The notes beneath the pieces are model-generated. The model worked only from the letters and a program-made list of their open reading frames with translations. It was not told where the DNA came from and searched no databases. Made by a program: the position numbers and the translations under genes. A stretch of 64,000 nt of DNA from assembly GCA_008508345.1 (NCBI GenBank), contig QNGE01001217.1, positions 42,381-106,380 of the forward strand, in the 5' to 3' direction. This stretch comes from Paragonimus westermani (taxonomy: Eukaryota; Platyhelminthes; Trematoda; Plagiorchiida; Troglotrematidae). Shown piece by piece: positions 24,501 to 38,200 of this stretch. Position 1 is the stretch's first letter. The number at the start of each line of letters is the position of its first letter.

Positions 24501-27500
24501 TAACATCAAGAATGAGAATGTCTTATACTTGGTTGCCCCGGATACTGACAACGCAAGGTTGGTAGGAGAGCTGTCTACTCAAACGCCGTACGCAAGCAAC
24601 CAATGCAGTTGTTGATAAAAGCCAGTTTTGGCACTAAATTAACTCATTTTGAAAGTAATCAGGATCAGTCACTTATATATTTTCAACGCCCATTAATTCA
24701 TTTGATTTCCACTTAGAGTTTAGCTACTCAGACACTCGGTTCAGTGACTAAAGCTCAGACATTTTCAAAATCTATAAATGTGACTGCAAATAATGTATGT
24801 TTTGCCCTCTGTTGAACAGAGAAAGAAGCACGCTTGGATGTCGATCTTTTTCCTTGTTAGTCAAGGAGTTCTAAGCTTCGCGATTGTCAACCAATGTTCA
24901 TTTTCATGCTATCGTGCCCCTATGCTATCGCTAACCTCCGTGGTACATCTAGACGTTGACCTACATGTAGAGTTTTCATTTCCTCCTTTCTTTCAGGGAG
25001 TTTTATTAGAAGACAGATAATCGTTTCACCATTATTCGTATCTGAGACTTTCAGCTTCGGAGAATCCTTTCCGATACAAGGCTCGCAAGATTCAGGGACT
25101 GATCTAATATGCTGAATTAGGAGATACTCGGCTGGGTGACATGAACATATGCTTCGGTAATGTATGAGTACTGTTGTTGTCTTATTTTCCAAATACCGAG
25201 GACTTGAATTAATTTTTCTCTTACGGTTCTAAACAAAATAATTTACAATAACAAGATGATGTTCGTGATGTACTTCAAAGTTTCTAGGTGGATTCCACTG
25301 GCCCGACTGTAAGAAGGTCTCATTACGGGGCATATCGATGGTCACTTCAGTTAATACTTTCACGATGAGGGCAAAATGTTCAGATACTTTCGGGATTTTC
25401 AAATAAATCTAAGTAACGTACGCCGAGGAAGCTTAGATTGTTTATTTTCGTCCTGCTCTGTCTGTCTAGGTCCGTCTTTGCAATATGCAACTTGTTATAT
25501 AAACACTTGAGTTCATACGCTGTGAATGTAAGGGATCAGTTACTAAGATAACGCCTTGAAGACCACTGAATTGATACGCCAGTACTTGTTTCCGACAACG
25601 CTTAACTAGGCTGTACCAGGGTGTAGACCACAATTGTGTATATAGCAAAGGTTGTGAAGGGTTAAGCAGACAGCATGGGAGCCAACAAATGACATTTGTC
25701 GTGGTATTTAATATTACCGGTAATATTTTGCTAAAATACAAGAACTCGTTGTCTAATATTGAAAGTATTTCACGTGATAATAAGCAACCAGAGTCACCTT
25801 GATTTGTTTCATTCTTAGCTTTATGTCTCCAGTGCCAGTTCAAGCGAATAACCAATATAGTTAGTATATTATAGTTCTTTATTCCGAATTACGGTTATCA
25901 TTGATAGGTGAATATGGCCAGCCATCAGGCATATGACATGTGTGCAAAATAATATCCTACACCCCCAGCCTTATTGCTTAAATCAAGGTGACAGTCAGTG
26001 TTCCTTCCGCCTATGTGAATTTAGGGAAAATATCCGCATCCAAGATTGAAAAACATGAACCAAACCTAAGGTCTTAACGCTCTACCCTTGATGGTTTTGA
26101 CAAACGTAGTCCTCCTCAGGTGATAGTCTGCACTGCCAACAGGTCCACAGTGAACTGGTTTCATACAGAGGAACGACATGCAATTCAAACAACAAGCAGT
26201 TGCAAGTAGTTCATGCTATTAAGTCAGATCAACGCGCAATTTCGTCCATCTAACAAGTGAAAACTCAGGGTTACCTGAGGGACTATAACGGACCACTCAA
26301 TGATTAAGCCTTTTCCAAAGTATCACGTTTCCGTCTAAATCGCCATGAGGCGAACGGAATAGTTGAATAACCGTTAAGGCAAAGGAATGCTTCGGCAGAC
26401 AGCTTAGACCTGCCATGATACTGGATGAACCGTACATTAACGACGAGTCCAATGAAAAATTAAGTGGCTGTAACTGAAGGTTATGTGGAATGTCAGGAAG
26501 TAATGGCTTTTTCCACGACGATTTTTACAAGTTATTTTTACATACTCTTAACTCCCGAGTAAAGTCAACTGTTTTATGGAAAGCACTGGCTTTGATTGTA
26601 CACAGGGCCTTCACAGGAAGAGTCACGGAAACATCAAACAACGAATGAAAACGAATGTAAAAATCCACAAACGACATCAAACTTTTGTGATATCTGCACA
26701 GTTTTTAGTCCCTTTACACAAAACAAATGAGATTTAAGTGCAATGAATATTGAACTATTGGTAAGACAGGCAAGTAAGTGTTTGACTCAATAACACTTGA
26801 AACCATGGCAGTTCGATCAGTCGTGGTGTAGTTGATGAGCTATGAAAGCCGTGAAGGCCTGGAAGAAACGATTCTGTGTGCATGTGTAGGTTATTTTAAC
26901 GTGATTTGAACGCCCCAGCTATGGCTAAAATTGGGCATTTCAGCGCTTGTTCGTTAAAATGCGCTTCTGATAACTGCTCCGGATATTTTTACTTACATGG
27001 TAACAACTGCTCCAGTGAACTCCGTCTGCCTAGAAAACCGGCAAGCGGTCAGTGAACCGACGGCCCTAAATCAAAGAAAGCGACCCATACTGGGGTTTCT
27101 CAGGTTTATGGACGTGAAGATCAGCAAGAAATTACTTTGGTTAACAGTCTGTGAAGCACTAACTGGGAATGAGTGAGGTGATGTGTTCCATTGGGCAATT
27201 TAGTCCACACAGTTTACCAACCTGTGTTAGCTAAACACGTCACATCGGCGACGAAAACTGTAAAAGAGATGTGGGGCAGATCGCAACCTGAAAAACACCC
27301 GTATTATTTATTACGGACGTAGAAATTTGACCTTTGAATTGTGCAGACTGCATAAGTTACAGAAGTATTTATAAAACCAAACAGTATAAAATCTATGACG
27401 ACACCGGCCGGTTCCCCTCTGGCTTTTCAATTGTATCAGTATACGTCAAATAACATTCTTGCTTTTGTATAAATAGCATCAAACATTTGAGGCGGAATGT

Positions 27501-30500
27501 GATGAACAAATATGTTTCTACTCAACAATGGGTTTATCGGCTGGCAGTCTTACGAGCAAAACTTTTCCAAAATCTTTCAAAACTACAAAAGACCAAGCAG
27601 TGTGTCTGTAGAGCTGCAAACCTTTTTAATACAGTTTTAAAAGTAACACTTCGTTATCCAATTAAACGTTCTTCAGCCGAAAAAAGTGTGTGAAGCTTTC
27701 AAGTCAGTGTAACATATACACCGAGAAGCAGATGATTAATCTTATTTTGACTAGTTTCTCTGAATTCTGTACCTCAACATAGAGGGAGCCACTCTTCAGG
27801 TGTCGGTTCAAAAGTATGGGTCATGAATCCTTAGGTGATGACTAATTTGTGCATACGCGATTGTAGTGACTCGGACTTGGCAACCAGAATTGGTCTAAGT
27901 TTATGTGGAATTATGAAGTTCCAAAAAGTCACTTGTTAACTCCGCTAGGCGCTGTGCCTAATCTGCTGTTTCTAGGACAGATGGTTTAGGAAATAAGTGC
28001 TCAATTTGTAAAACAAACCGACAGTTCAGTTCTTGTTCGGCCGCCAACATTGTTGTGACTGTGTGAGTTTATTCATAACCCTCAGGATTATAGTGTCTGA
28101 GTTGTTGAAAAGCTTCTTAAAGTGTCGTTGTTTGAACACAATATAACGTGCATCCTCGAAAAATATTTTACAATTTCAGCTACTCTTCGTCAATATTAGA
28201 TTTGCTGAATAATCCGTCAAATGTTCGCATGTAAGTTCTTTCACTTTCAACCTTTATTGCTCGTTGGCCATTTAAAGCGAACGCCATCCACAGCGGAATA
28301 TGATGACGATTTGGCTTCCACATAATTTTATAGATTTTTACTGTAAAAATTCATTCCAATTAAATCATCTGACCACACGGATTAATACACGAAACAATTA
28401 ATAATAATAAAAAGCGGACGTTTAATCTGTTGACAATCGTCTGGTACATTTATCGTCTTGTGTTTGATATGATGCGCAACGATGAGGCCTGTTTGGTTTG
28501 ATTGTAAAAACCTGGTCCTAAATTTAACTTCATTATTCCCTGCTGTGTGCAGTAAACAATCTGGATTAACTTTATGCTTTAACTGCAAAGTATTTGCTTT
28601 CTGCCTTTTATAACTATCATTGCTTATCTGGCGAAAATTCCCCTCTTGATGCGGTCTGACATGTACTCACTCTTTTGTGCACCCAACTGTTTTTATGACC
28701 TCATTTTCCCGTTGACGAGTGGCCGTTGGCGGATCCGTATTTTGGTTACTCCATTTTGAACGTCTCCTTACTGGATAATTTGTATATTCGATTAATTCAC
28801 TTTCAAGGGGAGATAGCAACTTTATTGGAATTTTATTCAAAAGTACCATACAAATTCCAATCTTTTCGACCGCCTTTTCTGACGTTTTGGGGACTTGGAA
28901 GATAGTCCCGTTAACCCGACCGTCTGAATGAGCGCTACTGGAGTCGTTGAGTACGCGTTACTGAGTGAGTTACCCTAAATAGCCAGGAGCGATTTAACAG
29001 CAGGTTTAACGTAGCTCTCAATTTTGCACAAATCCTGTTTGATACTGATCAACCTATGGCCACAATTAAAATGGTGCTTATTATCACACCACAAGAAGGT
29101 TATGGATCACAACACATGATGGGAGATAATACTTCATCGAACATGTGGTGTTTCTGGCAAATGGAATTCTCATCTTAACACAATTTTTCCGGGTAGGCGT
29201 GAACTGTTCCGGTCCAAGATTATTGTTGACTCGATTAGTCCTAATGTGTTCAAAGGCAAGCAGCTTCCTGTACTGGATTCCTTAGTGCGTTTTATCAAGA
29301 CGGCCAATAAACACGGTTGGGATAAAAAATATTTGACGTTTTTCTCGCCCCTGATTGTAATCTGCAGGGTTGGTGTATCCTCAGCTGGATTCGAAATGAT
29401 CTGGTAGAACTACCATCATCTTATGAGTCAAGGTTAACTGCCGACTCGATGAACTGTACGAAAAATGAGAGGTTAGACAAATTAATCCGATTAGTCAGCT
29501 CTCATTGGACATTATATTAACATGTTCTGAACTTGGTTACCACAATTTTCGGTCGCTGGCACTCCACTATAATACGATGCATGAAGTGCTTGTGTCGACT
29601 TTCATTTGTGAAGTATATTGATCCTCATTTGGAGTATCCGTATCTGTGAACGCGGACTGAGGCGTGAAACCTGCTGTTTTGTGCAGGTGTTTCTGTTATC
29701 TAAACGTAACTGTACCACTACAAATGCGAAAATGCTAAAATCATTATGAAAGAAGCACAAGGCTATTTTGAAGAGTAGCAGTGCAACTCAACGTTAACAA
29801 GGATTACAGAAGTGTATGTTGTGTATTCTCGCATACTAACTTTATTCGTTTTTAAATTTCTATCAAGTATTATATGATATTTATGCAAGGGTACATACCG
29901 TAATTCCCTCTCGTTGCAAAAATTGTGTCGGTTGTGAGTTTTTAATTCATTTTGCTTCATAGGCACTAATGGGGTTTACAGCCCTTGCAGTCGGACTGAA
30001 ATACTTCGTACTATGATAAGAAGTAGTTGTTTCGATTGACAGACTGCACCTAATGTAGCATGGAGTCATTGGAAAGCACTATTTTCACCGCGCATGCAAA
30101 CGACGAATGCCAGAATTGTTTTTTTCCTGTTGATACACAATAGATGGTTGTCTGCTTTCCATCCGGAGCCCCTAGTTCAATTGTTTGTTCATTGGAAGAA
30201 ATACCCCAATATGTGGAACGAACATCTATATGGTTTTAGACAGTGAGCTGCCTTTTTCTCATTCTTGATTGTATCAAAACAAGCACTTATGTGACATCGC
30301 AAATCATTTTGTTCTAACAGTCCTTCCGGATACTTGTGAGTAGATACAATAAAATCAGCAGGTTTATGCCCACTAATCAGTGACAATTTGGTTTTCAACA
30401 TGACGCTGGGCATAAGATCGCATTATCCATATTTACAGTTGTTGTTACTTCGCTGGTTTCCATTGCAAAGCAAGAAAAATAGTGATAGTAGCAGATTAAA

Positions 30501-32399
30501 AAGTGTCCATCATAAGGAATTTTGTCTTATATGTAGACAGTGTAGCCCGATGTGATGTAAGATAACACGGATTTGTTGTCAGTCGCATAGATATGTTCAC
30601 TGATATGGTTGTCTCTCAGTCACTTTTACGTCTCCATGTTGTACTAGGTACATCCCGTAAGACGTGGCTGAATTCAATGTTGTGAGATGTGGGTTACTGT
30701 TCCTTTAAAATGATCAGTTAATGTGTGTTACTTAGGCCTACATAGCAGGAAATACTGAGCCGCTGAAGTGGTAGGACCATCGTGGACAAGCCGACGGCAA
30801 TTTGTGGTCCTTTAATAGTTTCACAAAAAACTGTCGTTTGTATACCCGTACATCGACAGTAAAACAACATACACAGTAAACATACGGATTTGCATCCCTA
30901 CATCTTACTACACAAGGTGAGATATTGCAAGCCTATCAGTTGTTTTGACTCATGAATGACGTAAATGTTGCGTGAGACATATTATAGGGTAAATGTACGA
31001 GAGCTGAAGAACGGTTTCATCGCCGTCTCCGATAAGTCAACTTTTGAGTGCACACTGCTGAACACTTGTTTCTATATTGACACAGAAATAATCGTCTTTA
31101 GGGGAGAGAGAACATGGCAACTGATAACACTATGTTACCACAGAGTTAAATTAGGTTGTTCAGACGCAGTTTTTTTTGTATCAGAACACTGTAAACTGTG
31201 GGGTTCAATCAGTGATAACTCATGCCTACATGATGCCATCGGGAGTTCACAGTTCCTGTTGGTGGAGCTGAAAACTATAAAATTACAACGGCCATCTGAC
31301 AGAAGTTAGACCAGAATGACTGTGAAATGAAAAGAATAACAGTAAAAATTCCTTGGTTAAGCCACGAAGAATTACAACCAAAAGACCTAAGCTTCTCAAC
31401 GTTTTGACTCATTTGAGCAATTTTAGAAAGCGATTTCAGTCAGAAAAACACGTATTTTGTCACAATGACTTCTTCCTCAGAATACTGAGTCAAGTACCAC
31501 CAATAATACTGAGCATGAAGTGCCCAGAACGTTTCGTTCTAATCAGTCACTTGTCATCACAGAAGCGGATGAGTGATATCAGATGGTCACCCCCTAACAA
31601 AGCAGGCTATAATCGTTAAACGAAAGGTCACACTTCGGGAAGCTCGTAAATCAACAGTCCACCTTGAACAAATCAAATGCTTTAACAGCACATGTGTTTC
31701 GAAAGCGGAAAATCATCCTAGGTAAGTCTTAATGTTTGTTATATCTAAAAACAGTGTTGGCTTTGGAGTTTTGTAAGGTGCCTGAATATATAAACATGGG
31801 GTATCAGTACAGCGAACTATTAACCATGAAGGAAACCCAATATGCACTTTGGTGGGATATTTTCCACTTATTTCGAAGCTTTTTGTGAAGCGCACAGACT
31901 ATTCTGTCCGGAATTATACATATATGTTTATCAGGCGGAAGAAAATTGGTTCCGGAACTGATAAATATTTAGTATGCTTCGGCACCAGTTCGCTTTCCCT
32001 TAAGATTCCAATATATGTATGCCAGAAAGTCACCCGTTATCATTTTGAATCTCATGTCAGTTTAGCTGAAAAGACTGATTTACCAGTTGCTGAGATCATA
32101 AAAGCTTCGCCTACTGTTAGCCGTCCTTATATTCGAAGGGATGTTGTAACAGCAAACAGATGAAATTGTAAAGAGATCGCCTGTCTCCCTGAATATCGCT
32201 AGCTTGTACACGTAAAGCGTAGAACATAAACCGCTATCCGCGCTTCCTGTTCCACCCAGAATTTGTTAGAGGTATAACGATGATACGTTACTGATGTAAA
32301 GCACAGAGGCAGTTGAAACATGTAAATATTCTTCATTCGCGCATCACGATCAAACGTGAAGCGGTGAGCCAGGAACCAGGTTTCATGGATTGCTGAATT
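21515..32399. other. Gene-free stretch
   Basis: I see no supportable gene here. The longest open frame (129 codons, minus strand, 25466-25855) has no recognisable motif and is within the length expected by chance in 64 kb of this composition. Two palindromes close together at 25685-25727 are listed separately. No tRNA, rRNA or recognised retroelement was found. Confidence 0.45.
25685..25727. repeat. Paired palindromes
   Basis: ACAAATG-A-CATTTGT (25685-25699) and the 18-bp perfect palindrome AATATTACCGGTAATATT (25710-25727) lie 10 bp apart. Each is exactly self-complementary, apart from the single central base of the first. No function is known to me. Confidence 0.8.
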
Positions 32400-32690
32400 A
32401 GCAGAGGAGCTGATGATAAGCTGAGAAGTACACGGAAAGTTCCCATTCCAGTCGATGCCTCTGTTTTCGCTCGGAAAGCATTTGCACATAAGTTGCCCCT
32501 CAGGTTCTTCTTACCAACCATCTTCGAAAATGATCTATAGAAAAATTCAAGGTAAGCAGGACAACGGTTGCTGTGACAAGATGTTACTTCCGATTCAAGA
32601 GCTAATCCTCGTCAAGCAGAACGGACCCAGGAATTGGCTGTCGGCTAGTGTTATTAAGCGTAGAAGATTACATCGATACATCTCAAATCG
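32400..32690 (+). pseudogene. Remnant of Ty3/gypsy integrase C-terminal region
   Basis: Two adjoining frames together resemble the end of a Ty3/gypsy integrase. The first (about 32418-32535) reads ...PVDASVFARKAFAHKLPLRF..., matching the 'SPAE-x-x-F-x-R-K-x-R-x-x-x-D-x-L-x-P' stretch of the family. The second (about 32530-32680) reads ...KQDNGCC-D-K... then ELILVKQNGPRNWLSASVIK, matching the 'V-x-V-R-x-x-x-x-x-x-K-W-L-x-G-x-V' SH3-like end of these integrases. A +1 frame change and a TAG at 32536 separate them. The catalytic DDE core was not found upstream. The call rests on pattern recognition only, so confidence is moderate. Confidence 0.55.
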
Positions 32691-35078
32691 ATACTCAATA
32701 TATTTAACCCCAGGGTAGCTTTTAAGGCAACTAAAATAATACACAGTAAGTCCGCCTTGAGGTCAAACAATCCGTTCCGGAGAAAACCGATTACCTGTAC
32801 CGAAGTAATTACAACGCTTGCCAAGCCTCTGATGCCAGATAGACTGCTTGCCAGCCAGAAGTATGCAATAAAGAACAAGTATTGTCGAGCAAGAATCCTC
32901 ACAACGATGCTCAGGAGCTCCGGAAGTTAGACCAAGATCCACCTATTACTCCACGCTCTATCATCAACCACCAGCAGGTTGGCCTTGATTGTCCGGCTGT
33001 GTCAAAATGTGGTGTTCATATTCACAATAAAATTCTACTGCCAGAAGCCCTGATGATCGCAAATGAACTGATGGGGTGGTTCGGAACTGTCAGTAACACG
33101 ACGTGACTTACTGGGTGGATCATTGTGACAACATGCGGGAACTGCTTTCTCTAACCCCGTCGCCCACACGGTCCCAAATAGTCTATGCACATGGCTGACG
33201 TCATCCGTTTTCGGGTTAGCTCGCTGCAGCAGCCGAAAGCAAGGGATGCACAACAGTCTCAACGAGCGCCCTACGCTCAACACTTGCTGTTCCATTCACA
33301 CACCCAGTATTCTATATAACCCCGAGTGTACTTGAGTTTAGACAAATGCTCGTCAGCCAGGTGTCAGACTAGTGCAAAATTGAAGAACTTACCTCTTGGA
33401 AACTAAAGTAGAGATCTCATAAGTAAGTTATACTCTGGGAAGAAATGTATTGAAACTCAAGTTGATAAGTTTTCCTTATGGGGAGCAGGAAGAACGGAGA
33501 TTTGATTTTGGTTTGAAAGCCAAACAGGAAATTCCGTAAAGCGTACCAAAAAGCCGAAGAACAGAAGAAGTGAAAGGCCAGTAAGGCCAACATTCCTCGA
33601 GAATGGTTGGAGGGCGACTGATCTACAAAATGACTGGGATGTTAGTTGCTGTGAATGAAGCATACAATTCACCATATCACTTGCTTCTAACCTGCACATG
33701 TTCCGTCTGTTGGCCTTGTGCTACTTAATAAGCCAGTGGTTTACCAATCCAAGATGACCAGCACGTTGGTGGCCATGCTCACCGCAATGTCGTGTAGTTG
33801 TGTCACCGCAAACTATTGTATTTCTAACACGTTTGCCTACGGTGTGTGTGAATTCACGTTCACTCAACCGTCGCTTATAAAACCTTCGAAGGCCCGTCCG
33901 GTTCAAGAATATGTATTCCCATGACTTCGGTTCAGCAATGCAGCGCGAATGACTTGGATGGCATCGTGTTATCACAACGTCTGACAGGTGGTATTTTGCT
34001 TACTCTCTTTAAAGTGCCTGTACATTATTTGCTCCGGAACCCGTTCATCAGCATTTCCACGGAGGCGTCTTAGTCAAAGAAAACGACTGAAAATCACCAT
34101 AGCTTCAATCTCTTCCGTATCTGCTGGGCGAATTATCTGTGTCTAGAACCGTGTCAGGTCACCAAATACTCAAGATATGTCTTATACATTGCAAATGAAA
34201 ACTGATCCGAAAAGATATATTCCGCTGATTAAGTGTCCAAATTTTGGTGAGGTGCGGTGGCGTAGACAGCACCATTGCGTGATAGGTGAGCAGCTCAGTT
34301 TTTCTCGTTAGGCTGCGACTATCCCAGATAAGTCTTTAGACCGTCCACAATTAACACACTAGCTCGCAACTCGCGGTTTACGGGCAGACTTGTGGACAGA
34401 TTGCCACCCGAACAGCAATGTTTACGCAGCTATCTGGGATGACCTCATTGATGCGGATTCAGAATGGGCACATGCGGGTGTTGATATCCGGATCAAATTA
34501 GGGTAAGGTAATCTGTAGAATCCTGCCAAGTCGTTGCAACTCTTCTTCACTATGTGCAAATAACGTGCTATCACCTGAAAACAGCACCGTGCGGATAGCC
34601 GAATTATGTGACAAGCTTGGACCACCGAAAATTCAACCATTTTATGGTATTCGACCTGAACACTCCCGTTTGGGTTCGGAATAACAGCTAATGGCTATGT
34701 GTTCAGACATAGACCAAATAGGATTAAGGCTAATTCAGTTCTGCTTCTTGCTAGTAATAATCTCAAAATCACCAAAAACGAGTCCACACGAAGGCTTTTT
34801 CACCTTCACACTCGAATACAGCATTTCAGTTAAATTAATGAACTTATCCGGATAATTGAACTTACTAAACAATTCGAAATGCTTCACAGCGCCGGGAGTG
34901 AAGAACCTATGTGAAATCCATAAAAACAGCATGCAGCGGCCGGTCACATTTACCGCACTTCTCCTGGTTCTATCAAGTAGTGAACATCGTATGGTCACTC
35001 ATCGAGGACTGACAGTACTTTTCAGGAATCTTGATCTTCAGAACTCTGACAGTTAGGCGGTTAAGCAGAACTTTTGTC
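32691..35078. other. Gene-free stretch
   Basis: No gene is supportable. If the integrase remnant just upstream is correctly read, the 3' LTR of that element should lie somewhere in 32900-33500. I could not identify LTR ends or a polypurine tract there. Confidence 0.4.
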
Positions 35079-35245
35079 AAAAACCCTTACTAACAAGTAG
35101 TGTTGCAGAGTTATGATGTTAGATGAGACCCAACGTATCTCAGCTGGTAGAGCGCTTGCCGCGTTGAGGCATGCTGTCTGTCGCTGGTTCGAATCCAGCC
35201 GAAGCCCTGACTTTTCACAATTGGGTCTCATCTAAAAACCCTTAC
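35079..35245 (+). mobile_element. tRNA-derived SINE candidate with flanking 12-bp direct repeats
   Basis: The core contains a good A box (TCTCAGCTGGTAGAGC at about 35139-35154) and a perfect T arm, GCTGG-TTCGAAT-CCAGC (35184-35200), which includes a canonical B box. Between them GCTTGCC/GGCATGC can form an anticodon-like stem with one mismatch and the 7-nt loop GCGTTGA. No acceptor stem pairs, so it is not a functional tRNA gene. A 13-bp perfect inverted repeat (AGATGAGACCCAA, 35122-35134, and TTGGGTCTCATCT, 35221-35233) brackets the core. AAAAACCCTTAC occurs at 35079-35090 and again at 35234-35245, which would fit a target-site duplication around 35091-35233. The 45 bp between the left repeat and the A box is longer than usual for a SINE head. 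Confidence 0.65.
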
Positions 35246-38200
35246 GGCGCAGCTCAACAGGTTTTTGCCTCCATAACTGTCACTGTTTCACTACCTTCTC
35301 TTGCCTTTAAATTTAGGTACGTTGAGAATATACGTGGTCTCTTAGGGAATCGTTCACCGTTCCGAATGCAGTGAACCAACGTGAACAAATCATGTTTCTA
35401 AACTTGACTGCCCAGCTTTAAATTTCTTCAGGTAACCCAGATTCCTCCACATACTTTCTGCTACTCAGTTGTCTGCCTGACGTCCTCACCTCTGCGAACT
35501 CCAATATGACAGCAAGTGAATCTTCGGTACTTCGTTGTCAACAGTAGTCGGCAAAAAGACACACGACAATGGTCTAGCCCCTTTCGGATCAAGGGTTCGC
35601 GTTGTAGCATCCGTTTACCCATAAAGCTGTCCATTCTCTTGGTATTCTTTCTACACATCGGATATCAACCGCTCCCACATTTGATGTTTGATGACTGCTT
35701 CCTCTGAAACATGTATACTGTAGTTTTGCTGACTTAAAATTTTGATGAAGACCCTCCGAGCTAGTCAACTTGATGCAAAATCTATAGCTCTTTTGATATT
35801 GGTATGTTTTACCGTAACCAAGATATTTTTAATAAGGATCATCTGAACACTGCAAAATGTATTCTCTCAAATCCTTTCTACTTAAGGCTCTCAATTTTTA
35901 ACTCGAAAGAATATTCTTGTTCACTTCTAGTTGAGGTGAACTATTTTACACATACAGTGTGGGTGATCGTCTTTTGATTAATGTGTTTTCAATGAGATCC
36001 AAAATGTGGAATTTTTGCCATCCAATAATGTTAGGCCACCTTGACATTTCCGTGTCTTACATGATGTTTGATTCTGAAACTTAGTACTTCACTGTTATTC
36101 AAGGTTGGTTGAATGTGTTGTATGTCAGCGTGCTGCATGTTGGTTAGCGTACCATTTCTTTACGTAGAAAAGCCATTCATTTCGAAAAGATCTGCATAAT
36201 TCAACCCTAAAATATGACCCGGGGCAAAGTTAAGCAGACAGTCGGTAACACGCAAGCAGCTTGGGGCTAAGGTACACCGTAGCATTAAGCAGCTCAGTAT
36301 TTTTTTCACAGGGACTATATTGAAAAATTTGCACTTCAAACATACCGGTCTCAGTAAGTGACTTCACTGCGTCCAAATGATCACCTGGATGAACAGGTAA
36401 AGGATAGTTTGAGAAAACCAATAAGCCTATGAGCATGGCTGTGTAAACTTACCATAGTGTGACTGGTGGAAAGCGGAGGATTGATCAGTAGGTTCTGAAT
36501 AAGATGGTGAGGATTCACATGGAAATAGTTTGGAGGCGCCGGCTTTATCATATTTGGGAAGTAAATAGGAGTATTACCTGCGCAGTGACAGTCCTCCTGG
36601 TGTTAATCAAAGATTTTACGATAATGGAAGAATGTCATTATCATGAACTGACATAAACAGAGTTCGTCGAAAGCTACGAAATATGGACTTCCTTGAAAAA
36701 TAAACATGACTATCGTTTGGTGATCTGCCGTGAGATTACTCAACTGTATCTTTCTCTGATACACTACAACCATCAGAGCTCAGACACACTCCAATAAACC
36801 AGTAGTCTTATGCACGAAAATACCAATTCAAAAACCATTGCTGATAAACAGGAGATTTCCAAAGTTTTTATACAACAAGGACAGACCAGACGTTGTAAAA
36901 ATAACCTATCGAAACTGACTCCAGCCGGTTATTGAGGCATTACATCACCCTTACTAATCATTGGATCCCTCACCAGTGTAATATCACTCTTCGTACCCTA
37001 CACTATTTCGTTGAAAACGAAAGCTTTCGAACCCGGTGAACACGAAGACGTAGCTGAGAAATTTTTATTATTAAAAACAATGCAAAATTACAGAAATTCT
37101 ATCACGTTTTTGAGTGTGGACACAAAATACTGCCGAGTTTTGTTGGATGATCTTGTGCCGTGATTGACTTGATCAGTCATTTGGACAAGCTTCATATCTG
37201 CTAATTGCCACGCGTAATCAAAGTACCGAACCACCCGGAGACGTACTGGCATTCGATGACAGAGGCGTCGAATCATTCTGTCAACGTAACTACACCGACA
37301 GACTATATGTAAGACAGGGTTTGATGGAACACTTACCAACATGCAGAACTGCGATCCACGTAGACTGTAAAAGGTTATGTCCGAAGGAATGAGTTGCAAC
37401 CTACGTTAGCCAGATGGAATGTTATTTGACATGGTTTGTGCCCCACTGGTTAAGAGTATCCACTGTTAATATCAATACGATTTTATGGGTGTTCATTAGC
37501 AGGTAAGATCTCGACCAGGCAGTCATTTTCTTGAGGTATAAAGTGCCAATTGCCCACCCATAACCTTAAACTCTGAAGCCAGCATGGCTATTTTGAAGTT
37601 AATTAGTAATTAAAAGCCAGAAATTGAAAGTCACAAACAACTTATGACCTAAGTCATTTATCTGTTTCTCGATTCTCTTCATAGTAGTAAAGAAAACTGA
37701 TTATCAGCGGTTGCTCAAATAGGCCGGACTGGTATGCTCGTTCCGACAAAATCGTTTGTTTCTGGCGAACAAGTTAATTCCCGAGAACCATAGAGACAAC
37801 CTTGATTTATCACTGTGCACTATAATTATTCGTACGTGTGGACGTGTGTGGGTATAAGGAATGCCAAAACAATGCAAAAATTTAGAAATTTGACCAATGT
37901 TAGAGTAGATACTAGACTGGAAATCTTGTCAGTACTAAAATGAAACACACCAGGTTCATTCCTCTTGCATTCACTCAAATTCTCCAAACTCCAATTCTCC
38001 GAACTATTTTACGTGAGTGTCAACCGACAACGGCTAATCGCCTATTACTCCGACTTGTAGCTAAGTGTATCTGGTGAACTAACACTTCAGGAATGTGTAC
38101 AGCAAACTTATGCTCTACACCTTAATGAAGATTTTGTAACCAGAACTTTCTTTCACTTGCACTGATTTTGAGGAATTCAAATGATGAACCATCTCTTGAG

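Noticed and set aside
25466..25855. 129-codon minus-strand open frame
   Set aside because: No motif, no splice-site support, and its length is in the chance range.
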